The notes under the pieces are model-generated. The model was not told the origin of the DNA and did no database searches. It worked only from the letters and a program-made list of their open reading frames with translations. Below are positions 52,978-62,191 of a DNA stretch of 64,000 nt, in pieces (positions within the stretch are counted from its first letter, which is position 1; each line of letters starts with the position of its first letter). Origin of the DNA: Duganella flavida (GTDB taxonomy: Bacteria > Pseudomonadota > Gammaproteobacteria > Burkholderiales > Burkholderiaceae_D); contig NZ_WWCN01000007.1 of assembly GCF_009857445.1 (NCBI RefSeq), forward strand, positions 239,020 through 303,019, in the 5' to 3' direction. The position numbers and the translations under genes are program-made.

Positions 52978-54669
52978 TTATGCAGCCTTTTTCTTATCGC
53001 CGGGTGGTTCGTCGCGCAGCATGCGGCGCAGAATTTTCCCGACATTGGTTTTCGGTAGCTCCTCGCGGAACTCAATGTATTTCGGCTTTTTATAGCCAGT
53101 AAATTGTTCTTTGCAGTAGGCCATCAGGGCTTCTTGCGTCAGGTTCGGGTCCTTGCGGACCACGAACACCTTGACCGCTTCGCCCGAGTGCTCATCCGGC
53201 ACGCCGATCGCGGCGCACTCCAGCACGCCCGGGTGCGCGGCAATCACGCCTTCCAGTTCGTTCGGATAGACGTTGAAGCCGGACACCAGGATCATGTCCT
53301 TCTTGCGGTCAACGATCTTGACGAAGCCGTGCTCGTCCATCACGCCAACGTCGCCCGATTTGAAGTAGCCATCAGGCGTCATCACCTTGGCGGTTTCATC
53401 CGGACGGTTCCAGTAGCCGGCCATCACCTGCGGACCGCGAATCGCGATCTCGCCAGCCACACCCAGCGCCACTTCCTGGCCATCGTCATCGAGGATGGCA
53501 ATCTCGGTCGACGGCACCGGCAAGCCGATGGTGGCCGTGAAGGCCTTGCTGTCGGCGCGGTTGCAGGTGGCCACCGGCGAAGTCTCGGACAAACCGTAGC
53601 CTTCGATGATGGACACGCCGGTCGCCGCCAGCCAGCGGTCGTTGACGGACTGCTGCACCGCCATGCCGCCGCCGTTGCAAATCTTCAGCGCCGAGAAATC
53701 CAGCTTGCCGAAGTCCGCATGGTTCAGCAGCGCGTTGTACAGCGTGTTCACGGCCGGCAGCATGTTGAACTTGTACTTCGCCAGCTCCTTGATGAAGCCG
53801 CCAATGTCGCGCGGATTCGGGATCAGGATGTTCAGCGCACCGACGCGGGTGCCCCACATGGCGCACGCCGTCAGCGCGAAGATGTGGTACAGCGGCAGCG
53901 CGCACACGATGGTGATCTGCTCACCCGAACCACCCAGCGCCGGTTGCGACCAGGCCTCGCTTTGCAGCAGGTTGGCCACGATATTCTTGTGCGTCAGCGT
54001 GGCGCCTTTCGACACGCCGGTAGTGCCGCCGGTGTACTGCAGGAACGCCGGATCGTTGTACTGGCGTTCGACCGGCGTCAGTTTCATGCCGCCACCCTGC
54101 GACAGCGCATCCTTGAAGCGCACCGCGTTCGGCAGCGAAAACGCTGGCACCATTTTCTTCACGCTGCGCACCACGAAATTCACCAGCATGCCTTTGAGGC
54201 CGCCGAGCATCTCGCCCATGCTGGCCACCACGATATGCTTGACCTGCGTTTTGCCCAGCACCTGTTCCAAGGTGGTGGCAAAGTTTTCGAGGATGATGAT
54301 GGCCTCGGCGCCAGAGTCATTCAGCTGGTGCTCCAGCTCGCGCGGCGTGTACAGCGGGTTGACGTTGACCACCGTGTAGCCGGCGCGCAGGATCGCCGCA
54401 ATCGCGATCGGATACTGCAGCACATTCGGCATCATGATGGCCACGCGCGCGCCCGGCTTCAGGCCACGGCTTTGCAGCCAGGCGCCGAGACGCTTGGAAT
54501 ACGCGTCGACTTCGGCATAGGTAAGGTACTTGTCCATGCAGACATACGCATTGCGGTCGGCGAACTTGTGGAAGGACTCTTCCAGCAGTTGCACCAGCGA
54601 ACGGTACTGCCCCGTATCGACCTCGGTCTGCATGCCGGGCGGATACGACTTCAACCAGATTTTCTCCAT
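52978..54669 (-). CDS. fadD: Long-chain fatty-acid-CoA ligase, copy 1
   Basis: 563 residues, the same architecture and clearly a paralogue of the next gene (both begin M-x-KIWLKSYP and end with PKTNVGKILRRxLRD). Motifs LQYTGGTTGVSKGATLTH and GFNVYPNELEGVIAAHPGVLE are intact. Differences cluster in the substrate-side middle region, so the two may prefer different chain lengths. The leader is 168 bases with an 18-bp palindrome at 54795-54812. Confidence 0.95.
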   Translation of the reverse strand: MEKIWLKSYPPGMQTEVDTGQYRSLVQLLEESFHKFADRNAYVCMDKYLTYAEVDAYSKRLGAWLQSRGLKPGARVAIMMPNVLQYPIAIAAILRAGYTVVNVNPLYTPRELEHQLNDSGAEAIIILENFATTLEQVLGKTQVKHIVVASMGEMLGGLKGMLVNFVVRSVKKMVPAFSLPNAVRFKDALSQGGGMKLTPVERQYNDPAFLQYTGGTTGVSKGATLTHKNIVANLLQSEAWSQPALGGSGEQITIVCALPLYHIFALTACAMWGTRVGALNILIPNPRDIGGFIKELAKYKFNMLPAVNTLYNALLNHADFGKLDFSALKICNGGGMAVQQSVNDRWLAATGVSIIEGYGLSETSPVATCNRADSKAFTATIGLPVPSTEIAILDDDGQEVALGVAGEIAIRGPQVMAGYWNRPDETAKVMTPDGYFKSGDVGVMDEHGFVKIVDRKKDMILVSGFNVYPNELEGVIAAHPGVLECAAIGVPDEHSGEAVKVFVVRKDPNLTQEALMAYCKEQFTGYKKPKYIEFREELPKTNVGKILRRMLRDEPPGDKKKAA

Positions 54670-54794
54670 CCTGTGCCTCTTGTCTCGAATATTATTTATC
54701 GTTGTCAGGCCGGCGCACAGAGCCGGTCAGGGAGCTTGCTCATGATGCGATGCTATCGGGCAGGACGCCCGTACGCAAGCGCATTTAACCATAA

Positions 54795-54812
54795 TTAGAA
54801 CGGAGGTTCTAA
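54795..54812. promoter_or_regulatory. Operator-like palindrome upstream of fadD pair
   Basis: TTAGAAC, GGAG, GTTCTAA: seven-base perfect arms around four bases, about 126 bases before the first fadD ATG. The design resembles sites of TetR-family fatty-acid regulators, but the regulator is not in the window. Confidence 0.55.
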
Positions 54813-54837
54813 CGGCTTTTCGTGCTGCGTCGCAACA

Positions 54838-55965
54838 TCAATGCATGCCCTCAGCGGCCACCGGCGCGGCTTTGCCGCCTTCGGCATTGAGCATCGGCGG
54901 GCGGCCCAAGAGCTCCAACTGTTGTCGGCGTTGACCTACGTCAAGAGTTGCTATTTTTTGCACTGCACCATAAAAACGCACGAACGTTCGTTCCTGCTTT
55001 AACAAGGCCCGGAAGGCGGGCAAATAATCGTGGTAAGTTCCCACCGCGCTGAGGTGTGCATTGGTCAACGGCTCGGCAAACCAGCGGTCATAACCGGCAT
55101 AACCGCCCCAGCTTTCCTTGAGTTTGACGTAGTCCGATTTCAGGTGAGCGAAGATGCGGGCTTTCTCGCTGCGCTTGTGACGCGTGCTGGTTTTGCTGGC
55201 ATACAGGTCGGCCAGCATCGTGCGGTGCCGCACCAACAGAGCGAGGAAATCCTGCCGCCGCGCGTTGTAGCGCAGGTAGGCTTCGCGCATCGGATCGGTG
55301 CCGTACAGTTCCAGCCAGCGCGCCACACCGGCTTCCTCCACCGCCGTGGCAAAGCCCTCGTTGAACTGCGAATCGCCCGGTATGTACACCACCTGGTGCG
55401 CCAGTTCGTGGAACACCATGCGCGCCAGTTCGGCGTCCGAGTAGTTGATGAAGGTCGATAGCAACGGGTCGCTGAACCAGCCCAGCGTGGAATACGCAGG
55501 CACGCCGCCGACCTGCACGTCGTCGCGCTCCTTGCGCAGCTCTTCAGCGTAGGCTAGCGCGTCCTCCTTGCTGTAGTAACCGCGATAACTGACGCAGCCC
55601 GCAATCGGGAAGCACCACTGGATCGGACGCAGCGACAGCTCCGGCGTCGCCACCACATTCCACAGCACGAAGGGCCGCGACAGGGCGGCGTAGTTTTTAT
55701 AGCTGGCGTTATCAGGCAGGCCCAGTTCCTTGACTGCGAACTTGCGGATCAGGAGCGCCTTTTCCAGACGAGCTTTGAGCTGGGGATCGGTGGTGGGGTC
55801 GCCCAGCCAGTCTTCAATCGGACGCGCGTCCGACCACAATGAATACTGGCCTTGGGCAGCCTGCATGTAGTACTTGAATTGCGCGCAACCGGCCAGCATG
55901 GCCGACACGCACGCCACCGCCAACCAGAACTTGGTGCGGAGGATGTGGCGTGCAATGTTGCGCAT
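54838..55965 (-). CDS. Lipoprotein zinc aminopeptidase (Pfam PF10023-type)
   Basis: 375 residues. Lipobox LAGC puts the lipidated Cys at residue 27, so it is anchored in the outer or inner membrane facing the periplasm. Metal motif HELAH at 186-190 with the third ligand probably E203 in NEGFA. This is the putative aminopeptidase family with no well-defined substrate. Lies eight bases downstream of the molybdopterin enzyme gene, same strand. Confidence 0.88.
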   Translation of the reverse strand: MRNIARHILRTKFWLAVACVSAMLAGCAQFKYYMQAAQGQYSLWSDARPIEDWLGDPTTDPQLKARLEKALLIRKFAVKELGLPDNASYKNYAALSRPFVLWNVVATPELSLRPIQWCFPIAGCVSYRGYYSKEDALAYAEELRKERDDVQVGGVPAYSTLGWFSDPLLSTFINYSDAELARMVFHELAHQVVYIPGDSQFNEGFATAVEEAGVARWLELYGTDPMREAYLRYNARRQDFLALLVRHRTMLADLYASKTSTRHKRSEKARIFAHLKSDYVKLKESWGGYAGYDRWFAEPLTNAHLSAVGTYHDYLPAFRALLKQERTFVRFYGAVQKIATLDVGQRRQQLELLGRPPMLNAEGGKAAPVAAEGMH

Positions 55966-55973
55966 ACATCACC

Positions 55974-58052
55974 TCATGAGGCGAGCCTTTCGACCTGTAC
56001 CAGTGTATCGTAAAACGTCGGCGCGCGGCCCATGTCGGTCAACTGTTGGCTGGTAACCTCATTGGCGTTTTTGCCATCTTTCGCCAGCTTCTTCCACCAC
56101 ACCGACAGGCCTACTACCAGGCCTGCGCGCGCCTTGTCCGTCACCCGCGCTTTGGCAATGAAGGAACCACGGTCGTTGAAGATGCGGACCATGTCACCGT
56201 CCGCGATGCCGCGCGATGCGCTGTCGCCGGGATGGATGTCGAGGTGCGGCTCGCCCTCGCTCGAACGCAGGCTCTTGACGTTGACGAAGGTGGAGTTGAG
56301 GAAGTTGCGCGCCGGCGGAGAAATCATCGCCAGCGGATAGCGCGCCGCCAGTTCCGGATTGCTGGCCACCGATTCGTATGGCGGCAAATAGGTCGGCAGC
56401 GGATCGAGTCCGTCGGCTTCCATCTGCGCGGAATAAAACTCGCACTTGCCGGATGGCGTAGGGAAGCCGCCCTGCGCGAACGGCGCGTCCGGCATATTCA
56501 GTTTGCGCCAGCCCTTCTGCTTCAAGGCGTCCCAATCGAAACCGATGGCGCGCGCGTCCTGCGCGTTGAACGCCTGTGCGGCCAGTTCGTCGTCGCTCTC
56601 CTTGAAGCATGGATCGTCGAAGCCCATCTTCGCCGCCAGCAGGCGGAAGATTTCGGTGTTGGCCTTGGCCTCGCCCATCGGCGCGACGGCAGCGTTATTC
56701 GCCATCATGTACAGGTGGCCGTAGGAAGTGTGCGCGTCGATGTGCTCCAGCTGCGTGGTGGCCGGCAGCACGATGTCGGCGTAGTCTGCGGTGTCGGTCT
56801 GGAAGTGCTCCAGCACCACTGTGAACAGGTCTTCGCGCAGGAAGCCTTGCATCACCTTGTCCGAATCCGGCGCAATCGCCAGCGGGTTCGAGTTGTAGAC
56901 GATGACCGCTTCCACTTGCGGCCCGAACTCCGGCGAAGCAGGCCGCAGCAGGTCGTCGCCGATGGTGGTCATGTTGATGGTGCGCGGGATCTTCTTCAGC
57001 AAATCCGTGCGCTGCAGCTTGGGCTTGTTGGTCGGGAAGGAGCCGCTGGACGACAGCTGTATGCCGCCAGCCGCATGGCGCCACGCGCCCACCAGCGCCG
57101 GCAGGCAGGCCATATTCCGCACCGACATGCCGCCGCCGCGCACGCGCTGCACGCCGTAGTTGGTACGGATCGCCACCGGCTCGCCGGCCTTCGCCATGCT
57201 GCCGTAAAGGCGCGCCAGGTCAACCACTTCATCGACCGTGATGCCGCAGGTTTGCGCCGTGCGTTCCGGCGTCCATTCAGCAGCGCGCTGCTTCAGTTCT
57301 TCAAAGCCCAGCGTGTACTGCGTGATGTAGTCGTGGTCCAGCAAATCTTCCTTGATCAGCACATGCATCAGGCCCAGCGCCAGCGCGGCGTCAGTGCCCG
57401 GCAGCAGCGCGATGTGCTGGTGGCACTTCTCCGCCGTCAAAGAGCGGTATGGGTCGATGGCGATCAGCTTGGCGCCGTTACGCTTGGCTTCCTGCGCGCG
57501 CATCCAGAAGTGCAGATTGGAGGCAATCGGATTGCCACCCCAGATAATTAGCAGCTTGGCGTTCTGGAACTGCTCCATGTCGGTGCCGATGGAGCCGCCG
57601 ATGGTGTACTTGTAGCCAGTGAAGCCGGCCGTCGCGCAAATGGTGCGGTCCAGCAGCGAGGCGCCGATCTGGTTGAAGAAACGCGACGACATGGACTCGC
57701 CCTGAATCAGTCCCATGGTGCCGCAGTAGCTGTATGGCAGGATCGCTTCCGGCGCGCGCGCGGCGATCGGTTTCAGCTTGGCGGCGATGGTGTCCAGCGC
57801 CTCCTCCCAGCTGATGCGCTCGAACTTGCCCTCGCCTTTTTTGCCCACGCGTTTCAGCGGATGCAGCAGGCGGTCTTCGTGGTAAGTGCGTTCGGTATAG
57901 CGCGACACTTTGGTGCACAGCACGCCGGCCGTGGTCGGGTGGTCGGGATCGCCCTTGACGGCGGTGGCGACGCCGTCGTCCACCGTCACCAGCAGCGCGC
58001 AGGTGTCAGGGCAGTCAAGCGGGCAGACCGCGCGGACTTGTGTGGTTGTCAT
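55974..58052 (-). CDS. Molybdopterin oxidoreductase, formate-dehydrogenase-like
   Basis: 692 residues, DMSO-reductase superfamily. Four Cys for a [4Fe-4S] cluster at 10, 14, 18 and 46 (VCPLDCPDTC and GVLCTK). Molybdopterin-binding stretches include SYCGTMGLIQGESMSSRFFNQIG, IIWGGNPIASNLHFWMRAQEAK and, near the C-terminus, the HPGDSASRGIADGDMVRIFNDRGS guanine-cofactor domain. Substrate not evident; no electron-transfer partner subunit is adjacent, so it resembles standalone cytoplasmic members. No Tat signal. Confidence 0.92.
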   Translation of the reverse strand: MTTTQVRAVCPLDCPDTCALLVTVDDGVATAVKGDPDHPTTAGVLCTKVSRYTERTYHEDRLLHPLKRVGKKGEGKFERISWEEALDTIAAKLKPIAARAPEAILPYSYCGTMGLIQGESMSSRFFNQIGASLLDRTICATAGFTGYKYTIGGSIGTDMEQFQNAKLLIIWGGNPIASNLHFWMRAQEAKRNGAKLIAIDPYRSLTAEKCHQHIALLPGTDAALALGLMHVLIKEDLLDHDYITQYTLGFEELKQRAAEWTPERTAQTCGITVDEVVDLARLYGSMAKAGEPVAIRTNYGVQRVRGGGMSVRNMACLPALVGAWRHAAGGIQLSSSGSFPTNKPKLQRTDLLKKIPRTINMTTIGDDLLRPASPEFGPQVEAVIVYNSNPLAIAPDSDKVMQGFLREDLFTVVLEHFQTDTADYADIVLPATTQLEHIDAHTSYGHLYMMANNAAVAPMGEAKANTEIFRLLAAKMGFDDPCFKESDDELAAQAFNAQDARAIGFDWDALKQKGWRKLNMPDAPFAQGGFPTPSGKCEFYSAQMEADGLDPLPTYLPPYESVASNPELAARYPLAMISPPARNFLNSTFVNVKSLRSSEGEPHLDIHPGDSASRGIADGDMVRIFNDRGSFIAKARVTDKARAGLVVGLSVWWKKLAKDGKNANEVTSQQLTDMGRAPTFYDTLVQVERLAS

Positions 58053-58176
58053 GTCAGGAGTCCAAAAAGCATTTGCTCAAAACAGTATCGTAAACCATTG
58101 CGCGTGCTCTGGCTTAACTCATCGGACAAGGGCTACAATGAGCAAACTGGAAACAGAGGAATAGTGGAGAAGTAGC

Positions 58177-59370
58177 ATGAACCTGGTAGATCCCATCATT
58201 GCATTTCAATCCGAACTGCAGCAGATCCGGCGCGACCTGCACGCCCATCCTGAACTTTGCTATGAAGAACAACGCACTTCCGACGTGATAGCCGACAAGC
58301 TGAGCGAATGGGGCATCCCCGTCATTCGCGGCATGGGCATCACGGGCGTGGTTGGCATCATCAAGAACGGCAAGTCCAACCGCTCGATCGGCCTGCGCGC
58401 CGACATGGACGCCCTGCCGATGCAGGAAGTGAACACCTTCCCGCACGCCTCGGTCCACCCGGGCAAGATGCACGCCTGCGGCCACGACGGCCACACCGCC
58501 ATGCTGCTGGGCGCCGCCAGGTATTTGGCCGAGCACCGCAACTTCGACGGCACCGTCTATCTGGTATTCCAGCCGGCCGAAGAAGGCGGCGCCGGCGCCA
58601 AGCGCATGATCGAAGACGGCCTGTTCGAACAATGCCCGATGGACGCCATCTACGGCATGCACAACTGGCCCGGCATTCCATCTGGCCACATGAGCGTGTG
58701 CGAAGGCCCGCTGATGGCTTCCAGTAACGAGTTCTACGTCACCGTCAAAGGCAAGGGCGGCCACGCGGCCCAGCCGCACAAGTGTATCGATCCGGTGATG
58801 GTGGCCGTGCAAATTGCGCAAAGCTGGCAAACCATCATCAGCCGCCGCACCAGCCCGCTCGATACCGCCGTGCTGTCGCTGACGCAAATCCAGGCGGGCA
58901 CCGCCACCAACGTTATCCCTGACGAAGCCAAGATGGCCGGCACCGTGCGCACCCTGTCATGGGATGTGCTGGACATGCTGGAAAAGCAAATGGAACAGGT
59001 GGCGGTGAATACCGCCGCTGCCTTCGGCGCCGAAGTGGAATTCAAGTTCCGCCGCAACTACCCGCCGCTGATCAACCATCCGGAAGCGACGCGCTTTGCG
59101 GTGGAAGTCATGAAGAGCGTGGTCGGCGCCGACAAAGTGGACGACAAGACCGAACCATCGATGGCCGCCGAGGACTTCGCCTACTTCCTGCAGGCCAAAC
59201 CGGGCTGCTACATCTTCATCGGCAACGGCGAGGGCGACCACCGCAGCGGCGGTCACGGCCTCGGCCCATGCGTGCTGCACAACGGCAGCTATGACTTCAA
59301 CGACACGCTGCTGCCGGTCGGCGCCAGCTTCTGGGTCAAGCTGGTGGAAGCGAGTTTGCCGTCAACCTAA
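58177..59370 (+). CDS. M20-family amidohydrolase (hippurate hydrolase-like)
   Basis: 397 residues, cytoplasmic. Motifs: RRDLHAHPELCYEEQRTSDVIADKL, GLRADMDALPMQE, MHACGHDGHTAML, LVFQPAEEGGAGAKRMIEDG, and ASNEFYVTVKGKGGHAAQPH. Typical of N-acyl amino acid/hippurate amidohydrolases; exact substrate unknown. A TACAAT box at 58134-58139 could be its -10. Its end overlaps the convergent dehydrogenase gene by nine bases. Confidence 0.93.
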   Translation: MNLVDPIIAFQSELQQIRRDLHAHPELCYEEQRTSDVIADKLSEWGIPVIRGMGITGVVGIIKNGKSNRSIGLRADMDALPMQEVNTFPHASVHPGKMHACGHDGHTAMLLGAARYLAEHRNFDGTVYLVFQPAEEGGAGAKRMIEDGLFEQCPMDAIYGMHNWPGIPSGHMSVCEGPLMASSNEFYVTVKGKGGHAAQPHKCIDPVMVAVQIAQSWQTIISRRTSPLDTAVLSLTQIQAGTATNVIPDEAKMAGTVRTLSWDVLDMLEKQMEQVAVNTAAAFGAEVEFKFRRNYPPLINHPEATRFAVEVMKSVVGADKVDDKTEPSMAAEDFAYFLQAKPGCYIFIGNGEGDHRSGGHGLGPCVLHNGSYDFNDTLLPVGASFWVKLVEASLPST

Positions 59371-60258
59371 CTGGTCGGGGGCAGTGCCGACGCGCTGCCC
59401 CGGATTCAATTGCTCCAGTCCGATCAAGGCGGCAGAGTGATCGGCTTGCGGTATCGTTTTGGACAGCGTCATGTAGCGCGCCGTCACCAGCTCCGTCAGC
59501 GGCAGCACCACGCCGGCCGCTTCCGCCGCAGCCAGGATGTTGCGCTGGTCCTTGAGCTGCGTCGTCACCTTGCCGCCGGCGACAAAGTTCCGGTCCAGCA
59601 TGCGCTGGCCGTGCACCTCCAGTATCTTCGACTCGGCAAAGCCACCGCGTATCGCAGCCCGCATCGCCTCCGGATCCGCCCCCGCCGCCTGCGCCAGCAA
59701 CATGGCTTCCGCAACAATGTTGATGGTTGCACCAACAATCAGCTGGTTGCACAGCTTGGCCACCTGCCCGCTGCCGGCCGGACCGACCAAGGTGGCGCGG
59801 CCCATTGCCGACAGCACTGGCTCAGCCTCAGCGAAATCTGCCGCCGTACCGCCGGCCATAATCGCCAGCGTGCCCGCTGCCGCACCGCCCACGCCGCCGG
59901 ACACCGGCGCGTCGATGAAGCGGCGGCCCGAGGCGCTAAGTTGTTCATGGAAAGTTTGCGCCTCCGCCTGCTGCGTCGAACTCATATCGATCCACAGCGC
60001 ATTCGGCGCCAGCGACGGCAGGGCCGCTTGCAGCACCAACGCCACCGTCGGACCGGCCTCCAGCATCGAGATGACGATCTGCGCACCGCGCACCGCTTCG
60101 CTGAGGTCGGCAACCGGCTTGGCGCCAGCCTCGGCCAGTGCCTGCGCTTTCGCTTGCGTGCGGTTCCAAACCGTGACTGGATGGCCAGCCGCGAGCAAGC
60201 GGCGCACCATCGGATCCCCCATCAAGCCTATGCCGAGAAAGGTAATTTGCGTAGACAA
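59362..60258 (-). CDS. 3-hydroxyisobutyrate dehydrogenase-family protein
   Basis: 298 residues from a TTG start at 60258, chosen because AGGAG lies five bases before it and the Rossmann motif ITFLGIGLMGDPMVRRLLAAGH follows at once. Other family landmarks: FIDAPVSGGVGGAAAGTLAIMAGG (substrate), GSGQVAKLCNQLIVG with the catalytic Lys. Reduces or oxidises small beta-hydroxyacids with NAD(P); candidates include tartronate semialdehyde, hydroxyisobutyrate and related acids. Confidence 0.9.
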   Translation of the reverse strand: MSTQITFLGIGLMGDPMVRRLLAAGHPVTVWNRTQAKAQALAEAGAKPVADLSEAVRGAQIVISMLEAGPTVALVLQAALPSLAPNALWIDMSSTQQAEAQTFHEQLSASGRRFIDAPVSGGVGGAAAGTLAIMAGGTAADFAEAEPVLSAMGRATLVGPAGSGQVAKLCNQLIVGATINIVAEAMLLAQAAGADPEAMRAAIRGGFAESKILEVHGQRMLDRNFVAGGKVTTQLKDQRNILAAAEAAGVVLPLTELVTARYMTLSKTIPQADHSAALIGLEQLNPGQRVGTAPDQLG

Positions 60259-60351
60259 TTGCGCTCCTGAATTATTTTCTGAACCCCGGTACAATCATAG
60301 GTTAGCCGTATACAATTTTCGAGATACAGCACACCCACTGCAAAGGATACT

Positions 60352-60897
60352 ATGTTCAACAAAAAAATGATCGCGCTGGCAGCAGCGCTGGTCGTGTCGC
60401 AAGTCGCGCTGGCCGATGACAAGCTGATCGACTCCGTGTCGGTCGATTACGGCACCGCCGCCAAAGTGCGCATGGAACGCTTCAGCGTGGCCAAGGATTG
60501 GGATGTTCAATGGTTCCAGTCGAACGGCACCCACCTGAGCGGCTACTGGGAAGCCAGCGTCGGCCTGTGGCAGCAAAAGCAGTACAAGAATATTTCCGGT
60601 AACGACAAGAACCTGTGGGATATCGGCTTCACTCCAGTGTTCCGCTTCCAGAATGACAACAAGAAGGGCCTGTACTACGAAGGCGGCATCGGCGTGCACC
60701 GCCTGTCCGACCTGTACAACAACGACACCTACCGCCTGTCGACCCTGTTCCAGTTCGGCGACCACATCGGCGTAGGCTATGTGTTCGACAACAAATGGGA
60801 AGTGGCAGCGAAGGTGCAGCACTTCTCCAACGGTGGCTACAAGAAGCCGAATACCGGCATCAACTACCTCGAAGTGAAGGCTGCGTATCACTTCTAA
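60352..60897 (+). CDS. pagL: Lipid A 3-O-deacylase PagL
   Basis: Outer-membrane beta-barrel esterase that removes the 3-position acyl chain of lipid A. 181 residues with a signal peptide (cleavage after LADD or ALA). The C-terminal motif KVQHFSNGGYKKPNTGINYLEVKAAYHF includes His157-x-Ser159, the conserved catalytic pair, and a Glu (about E174) as likely third member. The C-terminal Phe and alternating pattern fit a barrel. RBS AAGGA precedes the ATG. Confidence 0.93.
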   Translation: MFNKKMIALAAALVVSQVALADDKLIDSVSVDYGTAAKVRMERFSVAKDWDVQWFQSNGTHLSGYWEASVGLWQQKQYKNISGNDKNLWDIGFTPVFRFQNDNKKGLYYEGGIGVHRLSDLYNNDTYRLSTLFQFGDHIGVGYVFDNKWEVAAKVQHFSNGGYKKPNTGINYLEVKAAYHF

Positions 60898-60903
60898 CTG
60901 GTG

Positions 60904-60961
60904 AAAAAAAGCCCTGTGGCCGTGCGGCGATCTTGAGCGCCGCAGCACACGGGCTTTTTTA
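60904..60961. terminator. Bidirectional rho-independent terminator
   Basis: AAAAAAAGCCC at 60904-60914 and GGGCTTTTTTT at 60951-60961 form the outer stem; TGCGGCG and CGCCGCA form an inner stem. Serves pagL on the plus strand and the L,D-transpeptidase gene on the minus strand, whose stop lies inside it. Confidence 0.85.
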
Positions 60962-62191
60962 CACGTTCGACTCGGCGACGATCTTCCAGCTCTTGCCTTC
61001 CTTGGCCCAGTACTGCTTCTTGCGCACCGCATGACGGAACTTGCCGATCACGATCTGCTGCGTGAAGTTGCTGACGATGACCTCTTCCTGGCTAGGCTGG
61101 CGGAAGTAGCTCGGCTCGCTGACCGTCACCGTAATCTTCTTCGCGCCGGGCAGGTAGCGGTTCTTGTCCAGCCACGCATTGATGTCCTCATCTGCCGATG
61201 ACTTGAAGCGCGCCGAATACAGCGACTTCAGGCCGGCGTCGTCGCGGTTTTCCACATCGCGCCGCCAGGTCTCGACCAATGAAGCGGCCTGGCGCAGATC
61301 CTTGTCCAGCTGGTCCTTGCTGACGAACTCCACCTGGTCGCCAATCAGAATCGGTGTCTTGCCGATTTCCACCACGCGCGTCAGGAAATTGAGATCATCG
61401 TTGCTGACCACCACGCAGCCGTCAGTCGACAACGGCGGACGGCTGAAGGTCTCCGGCGGCGTGCCATGCACCCAGATGCCGGAACCACTGCGGCCATTGA
61501 TCTTGTCCCAGTCGTTCGGATAATCGAGCGGCAGCGCGCCTTTGCCATACATATCCGGCAGCTTCACGCCGGGCAGACGGCCGATCAGGTAGTACACGCC
61601 GACTGGCGTGCGCATATCGCCTTCTTTCACCTTGTTGATACCAAGCTTACCCTGGCTGACGTAGAAATCCTGCATCAGGCGCAGGCCATCATTGGTGTTC
61701 TCGTAGAGATAAAGGCGGGAATGTTTGGCGTCGACGATCAGCGCATGGCGCTGGTCCTTGCGCATCTGCAGCAGCGCGCGCGGCAGCAGGGTCGGCGCCG
61801 GACGCTCGGCCTGCAAGCGCACCGCAGCCTCGCGGCGCAGGTCGGCCAGCTTGGCTTCCGAACCCACCGGCACTTCGGCACCGAGGTTGCTCACGGCGCG
61901 GGTATGCATCAGCAGGATATCGCCACGAATCAGGTGGCCGAGACGGAAATTCGGATACGCCTCGACCAGCGCATCGGCTTTACGCTGTGCTGCGCCGAGA
62001 TCATGCGCGGCCAGGTCCTTGTAGATATCGTTGAGCTGCTCTTCCGGATTCGGATTGGCTTTACGGGCAGCTTGCGCCCGCACCGGCTTTTTTGCGGCGT
62101 GGCTCAGCTCTCCTCCCATCAGGCTGAGAAGAACCACGCTGAGCACACTGCCCGCGCGCCATTTACGCAAAGTGGCTAGATGTGACATCAA
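60959..62191 (-). CDS. L,D-transpeptidase (YkuD) with C-terminal NTF2-like domain
   Basis: 410 residues; signal peptide to about 33 and a TPR-like region to about 130. The YkuD domain carries HGTPPETFSRPPLSTDGCVVVSNDDL, with the conserved His, Ser and catalytic Cys. A C-terminal alpha/beta domain (about 300-410) resembles the Cds6/NTF2-like domain found in this group. Cross-links peptidoglycan or attaches outer-membrane lipoproteins to it. Start overlaps the stop of the TPR gene by four bases. Confidence 0.9.
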   Translation of the reverse strand: MMSHLATLRKWRAGSVLSVVLLSLMGGELSHAAKKPVRAQAARKANPNPEEQLNDIYKDLAAHDLGAAQRKADALVEAYPNFRLGHLIRGDILLMHTRAVSNLGAEVPVGSEAKLADLRREAAVRLQAERPAPTLLPRALLQMRKDQRHALIVDAKHSRLYLYENTNDGLRLMQDFYVSQGKLGINKVKEGDMRTPVGVYYLIGRLPGVKLPDMYGKGALPLDYPNDWDKINGRSGSGIWVHGTPPETFSRPPLSTDGCVVVSNDDLNFLTRVVEIGKTPILIGDQVEFVSKDQLDKDLRQAASLVETWRRDVENRDDAGLKSLYSARFKSSADEDINAWLDKNRYLPGAKKITVTVSEPSYFRQPSQEEVIVSNFTQQIVIGKFRHAVRKKQYWAKEGKSWKIVAESNV

